NCBI RefSeq assembly: GCF_910580175.1
Contig: NZ_CAJTXD010000004.1
Span: forward strand, 1 to 64,000
Length of the DNA: 64,000 nucleotides
Direction: 5' to 3'
Source: an uncultured Alistipes sp.
Lineage (GTDB): Bacteria > Bacteroidota > Bacteroidia > Bacteroidales > Rikenellaceae
Below, in pieces: positions 23,244-31,835 of this stretch. Below the pieces are notes generated by a model. That model searched no databases, was not told the origin of the DNA, and saw only the letters and a program-made list of their open reading frames with translations. Both the position numbers and the translations under genes were made by a program. Position 1 is the first letter of the stretch; every line of letters starts with the position of its first letter.

Positions 23244-25658
23244 TCAGTCGAAAAATTGTTCGTCTTCCACTTTCTCCTCGATTTCGAATTGTTCCTCGTC
23301 TTCCTTTACCCAGCTGCAATCGTAGCGCGGCATCAAGCCCGGACGGGCGAAGGTGTCGAGCCGCGAGATGCCCAGCGTGCCGTCGTTGTAGACCTGCCGC
23401 AGGAAGTCGCCCACGATGGGCAGCGCCACCACGCTGCCTTCGCCGCGTGCGAGCAGGTGCACCGACTGATCCTCGCCGCCGACCCAGGCACCGGCTACGA
23501 TGCGCGGTGCCACGCCCACGAACCAGGCGTCGCGGTTCTTGTTCGAGGTGCCGGTCTTGCCGCCGATCTCCACGTCGTTGAATCCGTATTCCCATTTCAG
23601 ACGGGCTGCCGTACCGCCCAGCACCACGCCGCGCAGCATCGAAAGCATCGTGTAGGCGGTGCGTTCGTTGATGGCGTCCTGCGACTGGGGGATGAACGAG
23701 GCGATGAGGTTGCCCTGGCGATCCTCGATGCGTGTCACGAAGATGGGGTCGTTGTGCACGCCTTGGTTGGCGAAGGTGGCGAAGGCGCTCGCCAGTTCGA
23801 AGACGTTCGACTCGGAGGTGCCCAGACACAAGGCCGGCACGGGGTCGATGTAGCTGCGGATACCCATGTTATGGATGAAGTCAGCCACGGCGGCGGGTTC
23901 CTTGGCTTGTTTCATGATCCAGGCCGAATAGTTGTTGCGGCTGCGTGCCAGGCCCCACGAAAGCGGATGCAGCTCGCCGGCTTGCTCGACCTTGCCCGCT
24001 TCCTTGGGCGACCAGGCCGTGCCGTTGGCCGTTTCGATCGTCACGGGGAGGTTGGGTACCGGCGTGCAGGGGTTGAGACCCAGGTGGCCGATGGCGAAAG
24101 TGTAGACGAAAGGTTTGATGGTCGAACCGATCTGGCGCTTGCCTTGTTTGGCCATGTCGTATTTGAAGTAGCGGAAACTCGGCCCGCCGACATAGGCTTT
24201 GACGAATCCGGTGCGGGGGTCGAGCGCCACGAACGCGGCGCGCATGATGCGCTTGTGGTGGAGGATCGAGTCGCGCGGCGTCATGAGCGTGTCGCGCTCC
24301 CCTTTGAACGTGAAGACCTTCATCGAGCAGGGCCGGTCGAAAGCCGCTGCGATTTCGCGCTGGCTGGCTCCGGCGTTCTTCATCTCGCGGTAGCGATCCG
24401 AGTAACGCACGGCGTGGCGCATGATGCGTTCGCGCTCCTCGCGCGTGGCATCGACGAAGAGCGTCCGCGTACGTTTGTACTGGGCGTCCATCTGCGGCTG
24501 GATCACGGTTTCAAGCTGTTTTTGTACCGCTTGCTCGGCGTAGCGCTGCATGGTGGAGTTGATGGTCGTATAGATCTTCAGTCCGTCGCGGTAGATGTTG
24601 TAGGGCGTGCCGTCGGCCTTGCGGTTCTTGTGGCACCAGCCATAGATAGGATTTTCGTCATACTCCTTGATGGCCTGTTCGTAGTCCCACTGGTTGTAGA
24701 ACTGGTTGCGGCGCGGCCGCGAGGCGTTCATTACCAGACGCAGCATTTCGCGGAAGTAGGTCGCCGTGCCGTCGTTGTGCGACACGGGTTTGTAATTCAG
24801 TACGATGGGCAGCGCGGCGATCGAGTCGTATTGCCCGCGAGTCAAAGCGCCGGCCGCCTTCATGCGCGAGAGCACGAGGTTGCGGCGCGCCAAGGCCCGT
24901 TTCGGGTTGCGCACGGGCGAATAGAACGTCGGGGCGTTGACTACACCCACCAGCATGGCTGCTTCCTGCACGTTCAGTTCGTGCGGCTCCTTGTTGAAGA
25001 ACGTGTGGGCCGCCGACTTGATGCCGAAAGCGTTGGAGCCGTATTCCACGGTGTTGAGGTACATGGCGGCGATCTCGTCCTTGGTGTAGTTGTATTCGAG
25101 TTTCAGGGCTGTGATCCACTCCTTGAGCTTGGACGATATGAGTTTGGCCGTGCGGGCCACGCGGCTGCGGTTGTGAGCCGTGTCGCGGGGAAAGAGATTT
25201 TTGGCCAGCTGCTGGGTGATGGTCGAGCCGCCGCCTTGCGAGAAGTTTTGCAGCGCCACGGTTTTTACGGCCACGCGGGCCAGCGAGGGGATGTCGATGC
25301 CCGAGTGGTTGCGGAACCGGATGTCTTCGGTCGATATGAGCGCCGCGATGATGGGCGGTACCTTGCGGTCGCCCAGGACGATGTGCTGCGCCGGGTCGTC
25401 GGGAAAGAGGTCGGCGTATTGCACGTAGGAACGGTTCTGCACGAAGAACGACCCGATGGTCTTGCCGTCCTCCGAATAGATTTCCGTGGCCAGGTTGCTG
25501 CGCGGATTCTCCAGCTCCTCGAACGAGGGCATGCGCCCGAAGACGCCCAGTGCGGTCAGTATGAGCAGGACGGCCAGCAGGGCGAACGGCGCGAAGGCGA
25601 TCGTCCAGATCCAGCGTATGGTTTTGGGACTGACATCCCGATGTTTCTTGTATGCCAT
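23244..25658 (-). CDS. Penicillin-binding protein 1A, bifunctional class A
   Basis: 804 residues. A short cytoplasmic tail and one membrane helix (about 15-40) come first. The GT51 glycosyltransferase domain has STEDIRFRNHSGID, GGGSTITQQLAKNLF and YLNTVEYGSNAFGIKSAA. The transpeptidase domain has GSTIKPFVYTF (active Ser), SRNN and GGKTGTSNKNRD. It polymerises and crosslinks peptidoglycan in the periplasm. An acidic C-terminal tail (KEDEEQFEIEEKVEDEQFFD) is unusual but common in Bacteroidales. The start ATG at 25658 precedes the basic tail AYKKHRD. Likely co-transcribed with asd. Confidence 0.95.
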   Translation of the reverse strand: MAYKKHRDVSPKTIRWIWTIAFAPFALLAVLLILTALGVFGRMPSFEELENPRSNLATEIYSEDGKTIGSFFVQNRSYVQYADLFPDDPAQHIVLGDRKVPPIIAALISTEDIRFRNHSGIDIPSLARVAVKTVALQNFSQGGGSTITQQLAKNLFPRDTAHNRSRVARTAKLISSKLKEWITALKLEYNYTKDEIAAMYLNTVEYGSNAFGIKSAAHTFFNKEPHELNVQEAAMLVGVVNAPTFYSPVRNPKRALARRNLVLSRMKAAGALTRGQYDSIAALPIVLNYKPVSHNDGTATYFREMLRLVMNASRPRRNQFYNQWDYEQAIKEYDENPIYGWCHKNRKADGTPYNIYRDGLKIYTTINSTMQRYAEQAVQKQLETVIQPQMDAQYKRTRTLFVDATREERERIMRHAVRYSDRYREMKNAGASQREIAAAFDRPCSMKVFTFKGERDTLMTPRDSILHHKRIMRAAFVALDPRTGFVKAYVGGPSFRYFKYDMAKQGKRQIGSTIKPFVYTFAIGHLGLNPCTPVPNLPVTIETANGTAWSPKEAGKVEQAGELHPLSWGLARSRNNYSAWIMKQAKEPAAVADFIHNMGIRSYIDPVPALCLGTSESNVFELASAFATFANQGVHNDPIFVTRIEDRQGNLIASFIPQSQDAINERTAYTMLSMLRGVVLGGTAARLKWEYGFNDVEIGGKTGTSNKNRDAWFVGVAPRIVAGAWVGGEDQSVHLLARGEGSVVALPIVGDFLRQVYNDGTLGISRLDTFARPGLMPRYDCSWVKEDEEQFEIEEKVEDEQFFD

Positions 25659-25719
25659 AGCGACGAATATTTGATGCGAAGATAGGGAAAATCGAGTTAA
25701 CAATTAAAAATCGGGGCCT

Positions 25720-25756
25720 AAAAAAACCGATAGTCCTGCAAGGGAGTCGCTGTCGG
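25720..25756 (-). terminator. Possible terminator of the metalloprotease/barrel gene
   Basis: On the minus strand CCGACAG (25756-25750) pairs with CTATCGG (25733-25727), one wobble, followed by seven Ts (25726-25720). It stands between this gene and PBP1A. Confidence 0.5.
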
Positions 25757-25765
25757 CGGTCGTTT

Positions 25766-28723
25766 TTAAAACGGCAGCCCGACCGAGGCGGTAAACCACA
25801 GCCCGCCGTTGGAGGGGTGGTAGAACGAGAGTTTGACGCTCGACGTGGCCGAGTCGGGTTGACGGAAAAGATTGACGTCGAAAATCAGGTCGCCGCCCGC
25901 CGACCAGATGCGGCGCCGGATCATGCGTCCGTCCGACAGGCTGCGCCCCGGCCGGTAGTCGCGGAACTCGGCGTAGTCGCCCCCGACGTTGAGCCGGATC
26001 CGCTTGAAGTAGATCAGCGATCCGATGCCGCCTTCGGGATACCAGACGGGCAGTTGATAGTCGAGGGCCGCCGCCATGTAGTTGTTGGCCAGGATGTCGG
26101 CCGAGGTGTAGCCGCGCGGGATCAGGCGGGTCGAACGGTAGCTCAGGGGAGCATAGCCCGAGGGGAATTTGTAGCCGCCGATCGAAGTCTGGTAGTTTGC
26201 GGCCAGCCTGATGGAGTGGTGGGGTGCGAAGCCCGGGAGGTAGCATTGGGCGTAGGCCGAAATCAGATCGCTGAAGTAACGGTCCGACGGGTTGAATGTG
26301 TAGCCGGCGCTGAGCGTGTAGCCCCAGCGGGGCGCGAAGTCGCGGTGGGCCAGCTGCACCCGGTCGGAAAAGGCCGCGCCGAAAGAGAGTTTGTGCAGCC
26401 CCTCGTGGAACCCGATGTGCTCCAGGTTGGTTATGTTGTGGTCTTTCCACTCGATGCGCCCCAGGTTGGCCACCATGCCGTTGGAGTAGTTCCAGCCGGT
26501 CGAGATCGAGAGCTGCCGCGTGTGGTAGCCGCACTGGAAGTAGAGCGGCAGCGTGGCCGACAGGCCCACGGAATAGTATTTGTCTGCGGCGGGCCGTTTT
26601 TGGTATTCGTAGGAGCCGGTCGCTTCGTTGTACTGGCTCAGCGAATAGAAAACTTGATTGCCGCCATAGGCCGCGTCGAGGTCGAAACGGACGCCCAGTC
26701 CGAAATAGCGCGCTCCGAGCCGGAAGACCGAACCTTCGCGTCGGTTCCAGCCATAGGAGACGAACGCTTCGGTATTCGACAGCAGGTTCTGCGACAGGAG
26801 CGTGGCGCCGATGTTCACGTCGATGACATGCTCGTCGACCGCCGCAAAGGGGTCGAACGCCAGCGGCATCCAGCTGTGGACATTGACCAGATTGGGGGCT
26901 TTGCGGTAGCGCCGCGTGCGGAATTCGCGGGCTTGCTGCACCGAATCGGCCGCCGTGAAGCGCACCGTGTCGAGGTTCACCACAGGCCAGCGTTTGCGCG
27001 GCGGGTTGACGACATTGGCCGGCAGCGGGGCGGGGCGCACGGGGATCAGCGCGCTGTCGGCCACAGGTTGTGCCGCGACTCGGTAGCCCCGCCGGTCGTA
27101 GGTCGTGGCCAATATGGCCTCGCCGGCCGGCGCCGGGTCGAACGAGCCGTAGGCGGAAGTCGTGATGCGGTATTCGCACCGGGTCGTGAGGTCGTAGCAG
27201 TGGATTTCGTCCTTGCCCGAGGCGATCGAGCCGTAGTAGAGTTTTCCGCCGCCCGCCCGCAGGTTCGAAAGGCTGATGTAGGCGCCCCGGGTTACCGGCT
27301 GCACCCCGGTTTCGTCGACATGTCCGATCCACATGCCGCTGTCGTCCGTGACCAGTGCATACCAAGCGTCGTTCGCGTCGTCCCAGGCCAGGCCGTGGAT
27401 TTCCGACCGGTCGGGGGCGGCGAAGCGCCGGCGGGAAGCGTCGGCTTCCTGTACGACGATTGTATAGCGCCCGCTGTAATCGTATTCGACCCACCCCAGC
27501 CGGTCGCCTGCTGCGGTCGGATAGAGCGCCCGCCGCTCGCCCGATATGGTGCGGGGGCGTTCGTCGTCGAGCCGCATGCAGCAGAGTTGCGAATTGACCC
27601 GCTGTTCGAAGAGTTTCGACCGCCGGTATTCCGTCCACCAGACGATTCCGTCGCCAAGCGACGGTCGGGTCGAGAGGCTGCCGACGTAGGCCACGAGCCG
27701 TTCCTGTTCCGTCGCAGGGTCGATCTCGACGAACCGCGCCGGGCGGTCGTAGTCGGTTTTCACGGCAAGAATATGCCCGTCGGGCAGCGCCAGCGGCCAG
27801 CGGTAGACGGTGTAGTTCCGTTCGGGAAGCCGGCACAGGGGTGCGGCGCTGTCCTCCGTCTTCGGCAGGGCGGCCCAGTAGGCGTGCAGGTCGTCGAACG
27901 TTTCGCGTAAAAGCTGCGAGACGTCGGTTTTGTAGAATTTCTTCAAGGCCACATGGGTGGTCATCAGCACGTAGGGATTGCGGGCGCTGTACCAAGCCAC
28001 CTTGTCCCAGATGTTTTCGTCGTATTTTTCGTAGGCGTAGGAGCAGATTTGGTAGCCCAGTTCGTAGTGGTCGGGCACATGGCTGAGGTACGAGCCGCAG
28101 AACCAGCGGTCGAGGTTGCGGCGGTCGCGGCCGATGTTGTCCAGGGCGCGGTAGGCCATCGAGAATGAGGGTTGCAGTCCGCGGCCGAACGACGACATGG
28201 CCGTTTCGGACATCACGGCGTCGCCCTCCATGACCCAGATGGGTATGCAGAGCAGGCCGATGGTCGACCCCTGCTGGCCGAGGATGTAACTCAACGCACG
28301 GATGACACCCCGGTTCAAGTTGTTGTACTGCACGGCATGGCGGTATTCGTGGGCCGCCAGTTGTTTGTACCAGGGCATCGAATAACTTTCGATCGAAGGC
28401 GAAGAGAGGAATTCGACGCGTTTGGGCAGGTACATGACCAGACCGTTCGACCGGAAATTCTCGGGGTGCATGACGAACGGGATGCGCATCGGGCCGTGAC
28501 GGAATCCGTAGCCGATATCGGGCTGCACGGTGCGGATGTAGAAAAGCGTGCGGGCCGCGAGGTCGGATACCGTGTCGGGATAGATCATCCGCACGTCGGG
28601 CGTGCGGATGGTCGACCACCGGAGGTTCGCAGGATCGGAACCCCAGGTGTAATACTGGGCCTGAAGCGACTGCGTTGTCAGTATGGCGCAGCCGGCGAAG
28701 AGTATGCGCAGGAGTTTTTTCAA
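25766..28723 (-). CDS. HEYRH metalloprotease / beta-propeller / outer-membrane barrel protein
   Basis: 985 residues from a TTG start directly after the upstream stop; no ATG precedes the signal peptide (KKLLRILFAG to LQAQ). Residues about 105-150 carry a zinc-protease motif AAHEYRHAVQYNN. Residues about 280-590 read like a TolB/WD40 beta-propeller (repeated strand-turn units such as GLAWDDANDAWYAL). The C-terminal 330 residues alternate aromatic strands as in a surface-antigen barrel and end in Phe (VGLPF). I know this architecture only as uncharacterised Bacteroidales proteins. A surface or periplasmic peptidase tethered to the outer membrane is inferred. Confidence 0.7.
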   Translation of the reverse strand: MKKLLRILFAGCAILTTQSLQAQYYTWGSDPANLRWSTIRTPDVRMIYPDTVSDLAARTLFYIRTVQPDIGYGFRHGPMRIPFVMHPENFRSNGLVMYLPKRVEFLSSPSIESYSMPWYKQLAAHEYRHAVQYNNLNRGVIRALSYILGQQGSTIGLLCIPIWVMEGDAVMSETAMSSFGRGLQPSFSMAYRALDNIGRDRRNLDRWFCGSYLSHVPDHYELGYQICSYAYEKYDENIWDKVAWYSARNPYVLMTTHVALKKFYKTDVSQLLRETFDDLHAYWAALPKTEDSAAPLCRLPERNYTVYRWPLALPDGHILAVKTDYDRPARFVEIDPATEQERLVAYVGSLSTRPSLGDGIVWWTEYRRSKLFEQRVNSQLCCMRLDDERPRTISGERRALYPTAAGDRLGWVEYDYSGRYTIVVQEADASRRRFAAPDRSEIHGLAWDDANDAWYALVTDDSGMWIGHVDETGVQPVTRGAYISLSNLRAGGGKLYYGSIASGKDEIHCYDLTTRCEYRITTSAYGSFDPAPAGEAILATTYDRRGYRVAAQPVADSALIPVRPAPLPANVVNPPRKRWPVVNLDTVRFTAADSVQQAREFRTRRYRKAPNLVNVHSWMPLAFDPFAAVDEHVIDVNIGATLLSQNLLSNTEAFVSYGWNRREGSVFRLGARYFGLGVRFDLDAAYGGNQVFYSLSQYNEATGSYEYQKRPAADKYYSVGLSATLPLYFQCGYHTRQLSISTGWNYSNGMVANLGRIEWKDHNITNLEHIGFHEGLHKLSFGAAFSDRVQLAHRDFAPRWGYTLSAGYTFNPSDRYFSDLISAYAQCYLPGFAPHHSIRLAANYQTSIGGYKFPSGYAPLSYRSTRLIPRGYTSADILANNYMAAALDYQLPVWYPEGGIGSLIYFKRIRLNVGGDYAEFRDYRPGRSLSDGRMIRRRIWSAGGDLIFDVNLFRQPDSATSSVKLSFYHPSNGGLWFTASVGLPF

Positions 28724-28725
28724 AA

Positions 28726-29073
28726 TCAGCCGCCGGCTTTTTTGCAGCGGTAGCCGCTGCGGATAAGAATGTCGATCACGCGGTCGCGGTGATCGCCCTG
28801 GATGATGATTTCGCCCTCCTTGGCTGCACCGCCGACGCCGCATCGGGTTTTCAGCAATCGTGCCAGTTCCTGCAAGTCGTCGTTGCGCCCCACGAATCCG
28901 CGCACGAGCGTGGCGACCTTGCCGGCCCGCTGTTTGCGGTCGAGCCACACGCGCAAATCCTGCGCGGCGGGCGCGAGGGTCTCCGGTTCTTCGTCCTGCC
29001 GGGTGGTGTATGCGAAGTCGGGATCGGTCGAGTAGACCGTTCCGAGCCGGGATTTCCAGTCGTTGTCCGCCAT
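28726..29073 (-). CDS. SUI1/eIF1-like translation factor (YciH type)
   Basis: 115 residues. The C-terminal 80 residues match the SUI1 fold: VATLVRGFVGRNDDLQELAR, CGVGGAAKEGEIIIQGDHRD and VIDILIRSGY. The N-terminal 35 residues are a polar extension common in bacterial members. Bacterial SUI1 proteins can influence start-codon selection; the exact role is unclear. The stop is 2 bases before the TTG start of the metalloprotease gene, so the two are tightly linked, perhaps by re-initiation. Confidence 0.9.
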   Translation of the reverse strand: MADNDWKSRLGTVYSTDPDFAYTTRQDEEPETLAPAAQDLRVWLDRKQRAGKVATLVRGFVGRNDDLQELARLLKTRCGVGGAAKEGEIIIQGDHRDRVIDILIRSGYRCKKAGG

Positions 29074-29163
29074 TTTATTCAGTAAACAAAGTGAAAAACG
29101 CGCTTTTTCTTCTTGGTTCCTGTTCGAAAGGTAGGTATCGAACGTCGAAAGGGCGCCGTTATT

Positions 29164-29194
29164 TTGTGCAAAAGTACGAAAATATTTATCTTTA
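29164..29194 (+). promoter_or_regulatory. Promoter of the DUF4435 gene
   Basis: TTG (29164-29166), 20-base spacer, TATCTTTA (29187-29194), one mismatch from consensus. A minus-strand TACTTTTG (29176-29169) overlaps the same region and could serve the SUI1 gene. Confidence 0.5.
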
Positions 29195-29260
29195 CGGAAA
29201 AGAAGGCCGTGTGAAATAGAAGCAAGGCCCTACGAGAGGGTAACGCCGGTATCTCAAGGC

Positions 29261-30355
29261 ATGGGGTTGGTTATGAACAAACTGCGCAAAAAAACATTCG
29301 TCGCACGTCCGGGAGCGGACGAGCCGCTTCCGCAGCCGCTGCCGGCCGATCCGTCGCAGCGGCTGGTGCGGGTCTTCGTCGAGGGATATGAGGACGTAGC
29401 TTTCTGGCGCGGCATCTTCGACCATTTCCGCAATCCCTATCTGCGGTTCGAGATTTCGGTGCCCAACCGCGACGATCTGCCCAAGGGCAAGAAGGTGCTG
29501 CTGAACATGATCCCCGAGTCGGGCGACGACCTGCTGTTGTGCGTCGACTCGGACTTCGACTATCTTTTCGCCGGGTGTACCGAGCAGTCGCAGACGGTCA
29601 ATTCGGCGCGGCACATGTTCCACACCTATGCTTATGCCACGGAAAACTACCTCTGCTATGCGCCGTCGCTGCATAACGTGTGCGTCAAGGCTACGAAAAA
29701 CGACACGCGCATCTTCGATTTCGTGGCTTTCATGCGCGATTATTCGACGACGATCTATCCGCTTTTCGTGTGGTATGCCTATTCGGCGCAGTTGGCTTCG
29801 GAGCATGTTTTCCCGTTGATCGATTTCAAGTCGGCCGTGCGTCTGGGCTATCTGGACATCGCCGACAACGGGGCGAAGACCCTCGCTTGGCTGGCCCGCA
29901 ATGTGGAGAAGCGCGAACGCCTGCTGCGGGAGCGCAATCCGAAGATGATCGAGCCGATGAAAGCGTTCGAAGAACAACTTCGGGCACGCGGGCTGACGCC
30001 CGAGACGACCTATCTTTTTATGCACGGGCACACGTTGATGGACAACGTGGTCATGGTGCTGCTCAACTCCGTGTGCGAGAAACTGCGCCAGCTGTCGATT
30101 GCCAAAATCGCCTCCTCGACCAAACAGGGCGTGGCGCTGCGCAACGAAATGTCGAACTACACCAACTCGCTGCGCTCGATCCGCGATGTGTTGCTGGACA
30201 ACGAAAACTACACGCGCTGTACGCTTTACAAACGCCTGCAACGCGACATCCAACGCTACATCGCCCGCACGATCGTGGACATGAAGCGCCAGGGAGAAAT
30301 CCGTGACGACACCTTCTGGACGATCCTGCGGAAGTTCAAGGCTCATGAAATGTGA
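29261..30355 (+). CDS. DUF4435 (TOPRIM/OLD-like) protein
   Basis: 364 residues. The N-terminal region has VRVFVEGYEDVAFWRGIFDH, where the Glu leads a TOPRIM-like fold, and LLLCVDSDFDYLF with the paired acidic residues. The middle has ATENYLCYAPSLHNVC and a long helical section, and the C-terminus is basic. DUF4435 proteins are related to OLD-type nucleases and often occur with ABC ATPases, but here no ATPase partner is adjacent. The ATG at 29261 or at 29273 (MNKLRKK) are both possible. It sits between core genes with its own promoter and terminator. Confidence 0.8.
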   Translation: MGLVMNKLRKKTFVARPGADEPLPQPLPADPSQRLVRVFVEGYEDVAFWRGIFDHFRNPYLRFEISVPNRDDLPKGKKVLLNMIPESGDDLLLCVDSDFDYLFAGCTEQSQTVNSARHMFHTYAYATENYLCYAPSLHNVCVKATKNDTRIFDFVAFMRDYSTTIYPLFVWYAYSAQLASEHVFPLIDFKSAVRLGYLDIADNGAKTLAWLARNVEKRERLLRERNPKMIEPMKAFEEQLRARGLTPETTYLFMHGHTLMDNVVMVLLNSVCEKLRQLSIAKIASSTKQGVALRNEMSNYTNSLRSIRDVLLDNENYTRCTLYKRLQRDIQRYIARTIVDMKRQGEIRDDTFWTILRKFKAHEM

Positions 30356-30490
30356 TAAGGGCGGGCCGAAAAACCGAAAAACGAAGATCAAGGAGTATTA
30401 AAATCTTGCAAATCAAAACTATATAAGTTTCGAACCCTCGAAGTCTCTGAATTCCCCTCTCCGTTTCTGATTGCGGTATATATAAATTAA

Positions 30491-30529
30491 GGAGGAACGT
30501 TGTCATTATTCGTTCCTCCTTTTTATTTT
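30491..30529 (+). terminator. Terminator of the DUF4435 gene
   Basis: GGAGGAACG (30491-30499) pairs with CGTTCCTCC (30511-30519), followed by a long T-rich run. Confidence 0.85.
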
Positions 30530-30547
30530 TCGGTCACTTGAAAAATC

Positions 30548-31813
30548 CTATTGCCGGATTTCGGCTTTCCGTACGATCCTCACGGTCGATTGGGTCGCTT
30601 GGCGGATGAAGACCTGCGGGCCGCAGGCATGACGCCGCCATAGTTCCTCGGTATATCCGCGCACGGTAAGCAGTTCCATCCGTTCGATCTTCATCACGTC
30701 GAAACCTTCCGCACGCAGTGCAGCGACCGCTTCGTCGATATGCCACGAGTCGTCCACGCAAAGACTCAGGTTGACGGCCGAATTGTGGATCAGGTTGGCT
30801 TTTACGCGGAACAGCTCCAGCAGGGCGAAAATCGCGGCGAACTTTTCCTCCAGAACGAACGAGAAGTCGCGCGAGCGGATCGTCAGCAGCACCTGGTCTT
30901 TCTTCAGAATCAGTATCGGCACGTCGACCGGCGCCGACATGCCGCGGATCACGGTGCCGGGCTTGCGCTTGTCGCCGAAAGGCCGCACGTAGAGCGGTAT
31001 ATTCTTGTTTTGCAGGGGCTTGATCGTCCGCGGATGGATGATCTGCGCGCCGCTGTATGCCAGTTCGATGGTGTCCAGGTAGTTGAGTTCGGCGATCTGC
31101 ACGGCATCGGGGAAGATCTTGGGATCGGCGTTCAGCACGCCGTCGACGTCTTTCCACACGGCCATCGATTCGGCGTCGAGGATGTTCGCCGCCACGGCTG
31201 CCGAGTAGTCCGAACCCTCGCGTCCGAGGGTCGTCGTCGTTCCGTCGGGGGCACCGCCGATGAAGCCCTGACCCACGAAAATCCGCTCCTTGCACCCCTC
31301 CACTTCGGCCCGCAGGCGCGGTGCCGAGGCGTTGAGGTCGACTTCGGCATCTTTGTGGCGCTGCTCGGTAACGAGCGCCCGGCGCATGTCGATCCAGCGG
31401 TTGGGCACCCCGGCATAGGCCAGGTATTCAGAAATGATGGTGGTCGAGATCAACTCGCCGAATGCCACGATGCGGTCGTACCATAGTTCAGCATCTTCGG
31501 GGCGGTAGCTCTCCGTCGAGGTCGTCTGTTCCAGCTCGGCGAACAGCGCATCGACCCGCGGCAGCGATGTAGGGCCGTGCCAGAGGTCGTCGATGATCGC
31601 GGCGTGGTAGGTGCGCAGGGCGGCGATCTCCTCGGCGATCTTCTCCCGGTCGGCGCGCTGCACGCCGGCGAAGACCCGCTCCAAGGCGTTGGTCGTCTTG
31701 CCCATGGCCGAGACGATGATGAACAGATCGCGCTCGTCGCCGATGATTTTCAGCAGATTGCGCACGCCGTCGGCATGCCGCACCGAGGCTCCTCCGAACT
31801 TATAGACTTTCAT
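30548..31813 (-). CDS. lysC: Aspartate kinase
   Basis: 421 residues; phosphorylates aspartate to start the lysine/threonine/methionine pathway. The kinase motif KFGGASV begins the protein; FIIVSAMGKTTNAL, GREGSDYSAAVAANIL and WKDVDGVLNADPKIF follow. Two ACT-type regulatory domains occupy about 300-415 (ILILKKDQVLLTIRS and NLSLCVDDSWHIDEAV), so feedback inhibition by an amino acid is likely. This is a monofunctional enzyme, with no homoserine dehydrogenase fused. Asd and DapD are within 9 kb, though not in one operon. Confidence 0.95.
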   Translation of the reverse strand: MKVYKFGGASVRHADGVRNLLKIIGDERDLFIIVSAMGKTTNALERVFAGVQRADREKIAEEIAALRTYHAAIIDDLWHGPTSLPRVDALFAELEQTTSTESYRPEDAELWYDRIVAFGELISTTIISEYLAYAGVPNRWIDMRRALVTEQRHKDAEVDLNASAPRLRAEVEGCKERIFVGQGFIGGAPDGTTTTLGREGSDYSAAVAANILDAESMAVWKDVDGVLNADPKIFPDAVQIAELNYLDTIELAYSGAQIIHPRTIKPLQNKNIPLYVRPFGDKRKPGTVIRGMSAPVDVPILILKKDQVLLTIRSRDFSFVLEEKFAAIFALLELFRVKANLIHNSAVNLSLCVDDSWHIDEAVAALRAEGFDVMKIERMELLTVRGYTEELWRRHACGPQVFIRQATQSTVRIVRKAEIRQ

Positions 31814-31835
31814 GTGAACAAGCGGTCGTGTGAGA

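Noticed and set aside
22776..25685. 969-residue plus-strand open frame opposite PBP1A
   Set aside because: Antisense to a gene with all PBP1A motifs; its translation is Arg/Ala/Val-rich noise typical of GC-rich shadow frames.
25704..28619. 971-residue frame overlapping the metalloprotease gene in another frame
   Set aside because: Arg/Pro-rich with no motif; the other minus frame has signal peptide, HEYRH and barrel strands.
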